Origin: Nemertoderma westbladi
Lineage: Eukaryota; Xenacoelomorpha; Nemertodermatida; Nemertodermatidae
Direction: 5' to 3'
NCBI GenBank assembly: GCA_032718475.1
Contig: JAUCBJ010002802.1
Coordinates: forward strand, 1-43,397
Length of the DNA: 43,397 bases
Each line of letters begins with the position of its first letter. Within the stretch, counting starts at the first letter, position 1. Made by a program: the position numbers and the translations under genes. The notes below the pieces were generated by a model. The model did not search any database. It saw only the letters and a list, made by a program, of their open reading frames with translations, and had not been told where the DNA came from. Positions 32,814-41,550 of this stretch are shown here, in pieces.

Positions 32814-35228
32814 ATGAAGACTGTCCATCCAGGTAATGGCGGGGCAGTGTGGTTCAATGATGCGTGTAAAGAGGAAAAGACTGTATTTTCCAGGGCACTT
32901 AGAGATTGGCAAAGTGTGCATAGCAATGAGAACTTGTTAGTTTTACAATCCAGGCGTACAGCTTATAAGAGAGTCTTGAGGAAGGCTAGGTATGAGTATT
33001 TAAGCAATCAGTCTGAATGTTTAACTCCATTTTATAAGGGTAATATAAAGAAGTTCTGGAAGAAGTTAAAGAGTGTATGTAGGACAAGCAGGCGTGTGGG
33101 TGAGCAAGAACCTTCGCTTTCCGAGTTTGAAACGCACTTCCGAGAATTGTCAGGCAAGGTATCAGGTTTTGAGGATATGGGGGTGTGTCCTCGGACAAAT
33201 ATTGATTTAATTGAAAGTAGGGTGACATTTGAGCTTTTATTAGGGGACCCCTTCGAAGAAGAGGAGGTCTCTAGAGCGTGGGCGAACTTGAAGAGGGGTA
33301 AGTCGCCCGGAGTAGACAATATATTAAGTGAGTATCTTATACTTGGCTCTACACAGTTGTTATCGATAATAACATGCTTGTTTAATGCTATTCTATACAC
33401 AGGATATTTCCCAGAAGGATGGGCACTCGGGCTTATTGTTCCACTGTACAAGAATAAAGGTTGCAGATTGGATCCGGGAAATTTCAGAGGTATAACATTG
33501 TTAAGTATTCTTGGGAAGTTGCTAACTTCGCTAATAAACAGCCGACTCACTTGGTGGGCTGGGTGTTTCAGGACTATTATAGAGTCCCAGGCAGGATACC
33601 GCCCAGGTTATTCCACAATAGATCAGATCTTTATATTAAATTCGCTTATCGAACACTACGTTTTGAATGATGGGAAGAAATCTCGGCTTTATTGTAGTTT
33701 CATAGACTTTAAAAAAGCATTTGATTCGGTGGACAGAAATGCCCTGTGGATTAAATTGATCTCGCTGGGATTTGGTGGTCGCTTGTTCCAGTTAATTAAA
33801 AGCATATACTCAAATGTGAAGTGTTGTGTTCGGAAGGATGGGATATCAAATGAGTTTACATGCTTGCTGGGCGTGATTCAAGGTGAATGCCTGTCGCCTT
33901 TACTGTTTTCACTTTTTCTCAATGATCTCGAGAGTGAATTAGAGAGTGGTCAGGTGGCGGGTGTTGTCATGGGATACGTGAAACTCTATTTACTTTTATA
34001 TGCCGATGACATTGTTCTGTTGGCCAACACACCTCAGGATCTGCAGGGCGCTTTGACATGTCTAGAACATTATTGTGATTATTGGTCCCTCAGAGTAAAT
34101 CTTTCTAAGTCGAAGGTAATCGTTTTTAGGAAGGGTGGTTTGGTCTCCAGTCAAGACAGGTGGTTATACAAAGGGGAGGAGCTTGAGGTTGTAAATCACT
34201 ATACATATCTGGGAATTGAGTTGTCTTCTACTGGCAAATTCGCATTAGCGCAGTCTGCGTTGGGTGATCGTGCGAGGAAAGCGCTATTCATGCTGATGCG
34301 TTATATTGCATTTTTCCCTAACATAAGTTTCGGAATGGCAAGAAATCTTTTTAACACTCTTGTAAAACCCATAATGATGTATGGGTGTGAGGTGTGGGGT
34401 TTTCACCAAGCCACGGATATTGAACGAGTAAGTCTACGATTCATTAAATATTTTCTAGGTGTCAAAAGATCATCTCCTAATTTCGCAGTATATGGTGAAA
34501 CTGGCATTTTTCCTCAAGACATTGAACGCAAGATTAGGATAATCAAATATTGGCTGAAAATTTTGAAACTTCCACGATATCGTCTAACCAAGGCATCCTA
34601 TTTATTTCTTCTGGACGATGTCCTAGTAAGGAGAGCAACAAATTGGGTTTCTAGAGTGAGGGACCTGTTGAATGCAACAGGATTTTCTGGAGTGTGGAAT
34701 GCCCAGTTAGTGGAATCTGAAACCTCCTTCGTCAACAAGTTCAGGTCGAGGTTGCAGGATATTTTCATACAAGAATGGTGGACAGATGTTGAGACATCCC
34801 CAAAAGGTACTCTTTATTGTAAAGACTCCTTTGCCTGTGAGCCCTATTTGGACTGTCTGAAGGGTCATGTCTTATTGCGAAGATCAATTTCGCAACTACG
34901 TTGTTCATCGCATCATCTTGCCATTGAGTCTGGGAGATGGTACGAGATTCCAAGGAATGACAGAGTATGCCGTTTATGTGGAAATCGTGACATGGTTGAG
35001 TCGGAATATCATTTTCTTCTAGTCTGTACGGCGTATTCAGAAATCCGTGAGAAATACCTTGGTCATTATTTCGCTCTTCATCCATCTCTTTTAAAATTCC
35101 AGGACTTATTCCGCAGGACTCGCAGCAGCAATGCAACCTGGTCCATCAAACTCGGAATGTACATCATTATGGCATCCAGAACTCGGGAGGCTCGATTGGG
35201 AAGTTTTGGGCAGCTGGGGTTGGTATAA
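32814..35228 (+). CDS. LINE reverse transcriptase ORF, lacking endonuclease
   Basis: An 804-codon open frame of a non-LTR retrotransposon. It starts inside the linker after the endonuclease (AVWFNDACKEEKTVFSRALR). Then come RT motifs YKNKGCRLDPGNFRGITLLS (about 212-231), FIDFKKAFDSV (296-306, motif A), GVIQGECLSPLLF (353-365, motif B) and YADD (396-399, catalytic). Near the C-terminus CRLCGNRDMVESEYHFLLVC (about 719-738) is the Cys/His zinc motif typical of many LINEs. All RT catalytic residues are present and no stop interrupts it, so the insertion looks young. The endonuclease and true start are missing because the 5' end abuts a truncated LTR; the ATG at 32814 is only the first in frame. 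Clade not fixed (CR1/Jockey/I-like range). Confidence 0.92.
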   Translation: MKTVHPGNGGAVWFNDACKEEKTVFSRALRDWQSVHSNENLLVLQSRRTAYKRVLRKARYEYLSNQSECLTPFYKGNIKKFWKKLKSVCRTSRRVGEQEPSLSEFETHFRELSGKVSGFEDMGVCPRTNIDLIESRVTFELLLGDPFEEEEVSRAWANLKRGKSPGVDNILSEYLILGSTQLLSIITCLFNAILYTGYFPEGWALGLIVPLYKNKGCRLDPGNFRGITLLSILGKLLTSLINSRLTWWAGCFRTIIESQAGYRPGYSTIDQIFILNSLIEHYVLNDGKKSRLYCSFIDFKKAFDSVDRNALWIKLISLGFGGRLFQLIKSIYSNVKCCVRKDGISNEFTCLLGVIQGECLSPLLFSLFLNDLESELESGQVAGVVMGYVKLYLLLYADDIVLLANTPQDLQGALTCLEHYCDYWSLRVNLSKSKVIVFRKGGLVSSQDRWLYKGEELEVVNHYTYLGIELSSTGKFALAQSALGDRARKALFMLMRYIAFFPNISFGMARNLFNTLVKPIMMYGCEVWGFHQATDIERVSLRFIKYFLGVKRSSPNFAVYGETGIFPQDIERKIRIIKYWLKILKLPRYRLTKASYLFLLDDVLVRRATNWVSRVRDLLNATGFSGVWNAQLVESETSFVNKFRSRLQDIFIQEWWTDVETSPKGTLYCKDSFACEPYLDCLKGHVLLRRSISQLRCSSHHLAIESGRWYEIPRNDRVCRLCGNRDMVESEYHFLLVCTAYSEIREKYLGHYFALHPSLLKFQDLFRRTRSSNATWSIKLGMYIIMASRTREARLGSFGQLGLV

Positions 35229-35761
35229 GGTATAAGTGAGAAAAATTAACATTTAATAAATACAAATTTAACCGTATAAAACGTGAATTGGATTTGGACT
35301 ACCTATACTATTAATGGGCTTCCCTAACTGCAATTAGTAAGTTGAAATATACAGTAGATATAATTTGTTCTAATATGAAGTGTAATATATTAGGTACCGC
35401 TAGAAATATGTATCATTTACCCCGCTGCTGCTATTATGCTATTACGCTGAAATTATTCGCTATTATTCGTTTGTGATATAACTAGAACATTAATTTGTTA
35501 AAGTTGTGGTAAATTCTAATAATAATTATAATTATATCTTCAATTTTTAAACGAAATTCAAATACTCCGAATCGAAAATTCTGGCTTCATCAAACTAGTT
35601 GTGTTTAAAATTTCAAGCAACATGATAAAGATTTAGATTTGTAAAAAAATATGGGGGGGGGGGGGGGTGGTGAGGGTGGGGGAGGGAGGGGGTGGGTGTG
35701 TTTCAACAGAAAATGACACTATTTCAGGTCATTGTAGATACAATTATGATACAGTACCTAC
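35229..35761. other. LINE 3' flank and BBOF1 intron sequence
   Basis: AT-rich, no coding content. A G-homopolymer and GGGTGG-rich run lies at about 35652-35700. The 3' end of the LINE cannot be placed exactly; no long poly-A was seen. Confidence 0.5.
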
Positions 35762-35935
35762 CTGAGCCCTCTTTCTTCTGAATTCTTTAACCATCTTCAA
35801 CTCGTTTTGCATTAATTGCACTTCATTGGTGCGTTGATTAAGAGCTTCCTCCAGATTTGATACTTTTAGAGTAAAGTCCTCGGCTAGTTTCTGACGATCT
35901 TCTCTAGCCTGTCTGCGGGCCTCCTTTAGTTGTTC
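35762..35935 (-). CDS. BBOF1 (CCDC176) coding exon 3
   Basis: Fifty-eight codons, phase 0 at both ends. The preceding intron ends in TTATTAG and the exon is followed by the donor GTAGGT. The product is coiled coil: EQLKEARRQAREDRQKLAED ... NEVQLMQNELKMVKEFRRKR. The Q-x-x-L-x-MVKEFRRK-x-Q ending matches the basal body orientation factor 1 family. BBOF1 acts at basal bodies of multiciliated cells, where it helps keep cilia aligned. Later exons should lie at lower coordinates. None was recognised between 18 kb and 35.7 kb, so the next intron is either very long or the gene is cut by the mobile elements. Confidence 0.88.
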
Positions 35936-36589
35936 CTAATAAGTTAAAAAATATATTTTATTAGCTAGGAGATGCAAGAACTACAGGTAATAATAATAGT
36001 ATGGTAGTTCATGGAAGATGTAAAATATAAAAATAAAAAATGTGATAAACTTGGTATGTTGGCATGCGATAAAGTAGTGTTATTCGATACCAAATATCAC
36101 TATTTAATTGGCCTACAACTTTATGCTTGAGTGCTTTTAGTTTTCGCGAGATGGTTGGTTCCAAAATACTAACGAGTGATAAACGAAATATCTGATGGAA
36201 GAATATTTGAAATTCGACGAACTGAAATTAGCCGACATGTTTGTTATAGTAATTTACCATTTGGATATGAAAAAAATGATGAAGTTTGTATCACTGAAAT
36301 AGTGATGGAAAGCGCACTTTCTTCACTAAAATTCGGATCATAGTTTTTAAGATAAAATTAAATGTTCATATTGTTTCAGTATAGTACTTTACAATATACC
36401 GCATCGCTACATGTAAGATATTCAGACAAGTAACCTAGACAACACACCATTTGGCTTGCAGTAAAAATTTATTTGCGCAATATTGAGTAGACCTACATTA
36501 CTACATAAAGACATACAGTACTTAATAAGAACTTCCTATGTGTTGAGCCCATCTTCTGGTATATTTTAGCTGTTCCTAAAGATACTTAC

Positions 36590-36746
36590 TTGCAGTGACT
36601 CTATTTTATCCTCCTTAGCTATATCCTGTTGCTTTAGATAAGTGATGACGTCTATGGTGTCCTTCTCCGTTCGTTCTAGATGACTGATCAGATTGTCGTT
36701 ATCTAATAGTAGCCTCTTGGCATTCTCGCGAAACTCCAGACGGGAT
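36590..36746 (-). CDS. BBOF1 (CCDC176) coding exon 2
   Basis: 157 nt: one base completes the split codon from exon 1, then 52 codons. The acceptor is TTATAATTTAG and the donor GTAAGT, a strong site. The product reads SRLEFRENAKRLLLDNDNLI then HLERTEKDTIDVITYLKQQD, matching the EKD-x-x-x-VI-x-YLKKQD segment of BBOF1. The intron to exon 3 is 654 bp and holds no gene. Confidence 0.9.
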
Positions 36747-37769
36747 CTAAATTATAAATAGATTGATTAATTAAAATAAACTTACGTTACAGGCCCATGA
36801 GGAATCATTATCTCTGATAAAACTCCAACCAAGACTAACTATTTATTTACGTCATTGTGTGAAAAGTGGCACTTTCCAGCGTTATGACTCGAACGTGTAT
36901 TTATGTACCGAGCGAGTTCAGCGAGGGATGATGTTTACATAAAAAATATGATAAACGTAATGTTTAGGAATATTAATGAAAATAATATCCTATGCAATTT
37001 ATTGCAATTACTGCAACTGTACGGTGAATAACCTTGCACGTATAGCATTCAATGGCTTTCATCGATGGAGATTACTCAAGAAGTGTATTAAAATAAATTA
37101 ATTTATTTTATTTGAGCTGTTAATGCAACTGTAATACTGTATAAGTATTGTGTGTAATGTCCGGCTCCAGGGATATACGTTGCTTTCTTGTAAGGCGATA
37201 AAACCTATAACGCAAACTGAATTCATCGAATTCTAATTATTGAGTCGAATACTGTATAAGAAATAGAATAAGTGTTTTAGAAGTTTATTGTTTCTACACC
37301 CAAAGTTAGTAATATTTAGTAATAGTAGTAATAATTAGTAATTACTCCATAGCGTTCCAAGAGGTTCTTTGCTGCGGCAAATATACCGGTACTAAATGGC
37401 TGTAGGAAACAGAAATTAAGAAGCTACAAACCATGAAAGTGTGGTTCATCGAGACTGTGCGATAAACTGGTTTTCCCTGAAAGGTAATTTTTAGGAGGTA
37501 AAAAGCAGAGACCGGGAGAAAAAGTCATGTTTTTGGAAAGAATTTCTAAGTATAGGAAATAAAAACTTTTTGTAATAAATTTAAATTCACCTAAATTCAA
37601 ATGTTATGTGCGAGAGTATACATGATTGATATACCATCGTGTGACGAGAGTGTTAGTGACGAGATTTTTTTCTATCGAATACACGATAATTATTGTCTGT
37701 TCGAGAACGGAATATACGGATGTAACACCTGAAGCAAATTAATCTGTATAACTACTGAGGCCATAGACC
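36747..37769. other. BBOF1 intron 1, proximal part
   Basis: AT-rich, no coding content seen. Nothing resembling an exon with matching splice sites was found. Confidence 0.5.
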
Positions 37770-39261
37770 GAAGTAGTTATCGAAGGGTCCTTTCGTAGTC
37801 TCGTTGGTGTGATGCAGGGTGATTGTCTAAGTCCTATTCTGTTTGCCTTATTGCTAAATGATTTGGAAGCGGAATTGGCAAAAACGGGTTATTGGATGAT
37901 TTTGGTTTGGATATTGGCTACCCTACAATATTCGCTAGATATTGGCTACCCTACAATATTCGCTAGATATGTAAGCGGATTCAATTCCCTACACCACCCA
38001 CCCAAAATGGGACCAGTGGCATTTTACCAATATAGTTGATGCGAGATTACCAATAATAATCTCGCCTCATAACCAACTCGGGGGGGGGGGGGGGGTGACA
38101 CACACGCCCTAAGCCACAGAGAGAGGTGAGAGGTCAAACCACCTCAGAGGGACAACCCAGCTAGCGAGGCTAGCACCAGGGAGTGGCGAAGTGACAATTA
38201 GTATATAAGCCAATAGAGGGCAGGGAAGCACTTGGGGAAGGACAGGAGGGCATCCATTGGGTACCAAAGGCCACAGTAGCATAGAGGTGAAACCAATATG
38301 TATCAATCATATATTTACTCTAGTTACTGATTTACCAGTCAGTTGATTATCACACAGTTGTGGACCGGCATAGTTTTGACCGTCATTTCATATGTGCTGC
38401 TGTCGTCATTTATGCTATACTGATTATTGTTACTATACCTGTATACATCTGACTGTGCAATTATTTCTGAGATCATTAATACTGAGAAACAAACTCTATT
38501 ATTTTCCCCAACGGCCTTCGGCCAAAGATACTAGCCCAGCATCTAAGTGACGCGTACAACCTTACCCGGTGGGTATCTGAGAGTCGATCCCGTCACAAGA
38601 TATATTACGTAATTTTGCAGATTACTGGTGGTTCGGATGTAATCCTGATAAAATCAAACATTGTTGTTTTCAGAAACAAGGGGGCCGGTGTGTCCCAATC
38701 AGATTGTTGGTTTTACAAAGGAAAAATACTAGATGTAGTGCCTTGCGCTACTACATCTATTTGGGTGTTGTTTTTTCTTATCCTGGTAACTTCGCCAAAG
38801 CCCATTCTAAATTATGGATGTGATGGATGGGGTGGGGATGGAACAATGCAACTGATATAGAAAGAGTGCATATAAGTTTCCTCAAACGAGCCTTTGGTGT
38901 AAAGACCACTAAGACCAGTACATCAAATCTCATGGTGTATGGAGAAGCGGGTACTTTTCCTTTGGCACTGCACCGTAAGGTGAACAGTATAAAGTTCTGG
39001 CTTCGAATAATTGAAAGGCCCGATAAAAGACTCAAAGTGCAATTCATAATTATAGATTACCATTTTCATAGACATCCTTCCTTACCGTTGTTATACCATC
39101 AATTATTTTCAACAAATATGGTTCGGGTCTGGAAAAATCTAGCAATCTATATATATAAGGCACTAAAACTACGCGCAGCTAGAATTAATAGCAACGAAAT
39201 GTGTAACGTAGTAAATACTCTGTATGAGTCTGACGAGTCAGCGCCGTTAGTTATATCGTAA
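37770..39261 (+). pseudogene. Degraded LINE reverse transcriptase in BBOF1 intron 1
   Basis: Same family as 32814-35228. Left part (37797-37895): GVMQGDCLSPILFALLLNDL (motif B) and following residues. The solo LTR interrupts it at 37970. Right part from about 38,620: SNIVVFRNKGAG, WFYKGKILDVV, then after a frame change ATDIERVHISFLKRAFGVKT, NLMVYGEAGTFPLALHRKV and NSIKFWLRIIERPDKRL, matching the thumb and C-terminal region of the intact copy. YADD, motif A and the zinc motif are missing. It lies antisense to BBOF1. Confidence 0.85.
37970..38597 (+). mobile_element. Solo LTR of the BEL/Pao family
   Basis: 628 bp from TGTAAGCGG to GATCCCGTCACA. It is flanked by a perfect 5-bp duplication AGATA (37965-37969, 38598-38602), the usual size for BEL/Pao. 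It matches the truncated LTR at 32344 and is more distant from 25850. It probably arose by recombination between the two LTRs of an inserted element. A G-homopolymer lies at about 38081-38096. The left flank has a 31-bp tandem duplication (ATTGGCTACCCTACAATATT type, 37913-37965). Confidence 0.92.
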
Positions 39262-39516
39262 CCAATAATAATTCTCTATACCGTTTGTTTTTTTAATTTT
39301 TTTGTTATATTTAAAATTACATTTGTTTAGGTGTTTAGTTGGGTGTGGGGTTTCCAGGGACTATTTTTGGTTGTATTTTGGTTGTTTGTGTAAAGTTAGT
39401 GCGTACAATAGTAAGATCAGCAATAGTATTAGTGACTTGTTGACATGAATATAATTATAATTATTAACTATCGGTATCGGTACCGATAATAAATTGTATA
39501 TTATACTCAGACTCAC

Positions 39517-39665
39517 TTGTCCATTATATCCAGTTTTGATTCCCATAGCTTCGCATTGGCAGCAGCAAGTTTTTCAACACTTTCCTTTTTTCTTTCCCCA
39601 CCTTTTCCCTTACCACCTTTTTTCCCTTTTTTCTTCCCACCGCCACCTTTTTTCTTTTTAGGCAT
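39517..39665 (-). CDS. BBOF1 (CCDC176) coding exon 1
   Basis: ATG at 39665; 49 codons plus two bases, then donor GTGAGT. The first 27 residues are Lys/Gly-rich (MPKKKKGGGGKKKGKKGGKG), as in the start of BBOF1 proteins. Then ANAKLWESKLDIMD matches the conserved ANA-x-LWEA-x-L-E segment. Phase 2 at the end fits phase at exon 2. Intron 1 (36747-39516, 2.77 kb) contains, in the opposite orientation, a degraded LINE split by a solo LTR. No obvious promoter motif was recognised in the AT-rich upstream flank. Confidence 0.9.
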
Positions 39666-40318
39666 TTTTATTCTTAATACTCTGAGAAGAAATCGTTAAA
39701 TTAACTAAATAATAAATTAACGCTCTTATGATCAATAAGTACAAATGTTACACTAATAAAGAATATTTATTCAGTTTTAACTACTAATCTATGCAGTATG
39801 ATATTCACCGGTAAATAGAATTCTTTCAAAACAAACAGAGGTCTTTTTCAAAGTAAGTAGGCCTAAAATTCGTCAAAATCAAAACCATTACGATAATATT
39901 TAGGGAGATACGAAATATTATCTACATCTCAAGGAAGTCCCTTTAAAATTTTTTTAGTTTAAAGTTTTTATTATTTTTCTATCCTCATAAAATGTTAATA
40001 AAAATTAACGGCCATTTAGATAAAAGAACTATGATTTTGTTAGCGTCTTTAAATAGTTATTAGCCTGATAATAGGTAAAATAACACTTTCCAAACAGACG
40101 GATATGATTATTATAAAATCTTATCAGGTATGTGAGGCTAAGATAAAATGTTTTTAGCAAAACGTATTTTTCGTATAATTTACTCACATTTGGGACTTAG
40201 ATCTAGATCTTAGCGATTAGATTTACCGACACAAAATAACTATCTCAACAAGGCCATCATGAACTACTATAACTTCTAAATGTATAACTGTTATAATAGG
40301 TCATGGGCCTATTAATTG
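39666..40318. other. Flank upstream of BBOF1 exon 1
   Basis: AT-rich; presumably 5'UTR/promoter side of BBOF1 on the minus strand. No TATA, X-box or other regulatory motif could be supported by eye. Confidence 0.4.
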
Positions 40319-40729
40319 CCGGTGTAATAGGCTGAGATAACTCCCCACCAAATATGACTCCCCAGTCTCAGCCTAGGCTGAGAACACTCCCCAGTTTTCT
40401 CCCTAGATTTCTTAATTAACGGAAAGGAGCAGGTTACAGTGGCGGGGTTTTCTAACCAAAACAATAAACGATATCTCAATAACATAGGTTACAGTTTTAT
40501 CTTGCAATATACGAAAATAACACAGGGACGGATATGAATTATAACTCAAATAGGGGAGTAATCTGTCATCTCAGCCTAATGGGAGTGGGAGTGTTCTCAG
40601 CCTAGGCTGAGATAACTGGGGAGTGTTATCAGCCTAGGCTGAAACGACTGAGGAGTGTTCTCCGCCTAGGCTGAGATGACTGGGAAGTCATTTCAAGAGG
40701 GAGTGAGTTATCTCAGCCTTGTACACCGG
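40319..40729. mobile_element. Palindrome-rich MITE-like element
   Basis: Ends are inverted copies: CCGGTGTAATAGGCTGAGATAA on the left and TTATCTCAGCCTTGTACACCGG on the right. Inside are four or more copies of the palindrome CAGCCTAGGCTG (near 40369, 40598, 40632, 40663) with ACTCCCCAG/CTGGGGAGT words between. No ORF. No target duplication could be defined. Confidence 0.7.
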
Positions 40730-41033
40730 TCATTTTACTATCTACAACAGTACATTCCCATAAACAATTACTGTTAAAAACGACTTCCTATATTTACAGT
40801 GCGCCATTAGATAGTTTGAACATTGAAAGGCGTCAGGCAAAGTGTTTTGAGTTCTGGAGTTATTTTTAATAAAATTGTGGAAGAAGAGACAGCAAACTAA
40901 CAAATTTACAATAAATTGTTACAAATTTTTTACTTTCAATAACACAGTGGCATAACGAAAGAAAATACACAATAAGTAAAATAATAAAACAGTAAACATA
41001 ATCATTACGGGAGTTTACGCGAATGTAATAAGG
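40730..41033. other. Non-coding spacer
   Basis: AT-rich, nothing recognised. Confidence 0.5.
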
Positions 41034-41550
41034 CCTAACGTTAATAGGCAGGGCTACTGCTAATCCCGTGCTACACAGCTGAAATCAACGTTAATAGGCA
41101 GGGCTACTGCTAATCCCGTACTACACACCTGAAATCAACGTTAATAGGCAGGGCTACTGCTAATCCCGTACTACACAGCTGAAATCAACGTTAATAGGCA
41201 GGGCTACTGTTAATCCCGTACTACACAGCTGAAATTAACGTTAATAGGCAGGGCTAATGCTAATCCCGTACTACACAGCTGAAATCAACGTTAATAGGCA
41301 GGGCTACTGCTAATCCCGTACTACACAGCTGAAATCAACGTTAATAGGCAGGGCTACTGTTAATCCCGTACTACACAGCTGAAATTAACGTTAATAGGCA
41401 GGGCTAATGCTAATCCCGTACTACACAGCTGAAATCAACGTTAATAGGCAGGGCTACTGCTAATCCCGTACCGGTACTACACAGCTGAAATCAACGTTAA
41501 TAGGCAGGGCTACTGCTAATCCCGTACCGGTACTACACAGCTGAAATCAG
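41034..41550. repeat. 50-bp tandem array
   Basis: About ten units containing GTTAATAGGCAGGGCTACTG and CTACACAGCTGAAATCA. Spacing is exactly 50 bp for the first nine; the last two are longer because ACCGGT is inserted before ACTACAC. Diagnostic variants (CTACTGT + AAATTA, then CTAATGC) recur in order 150 bp apart, so three-unit blocks have been duplicated. Confidence 0.96.
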
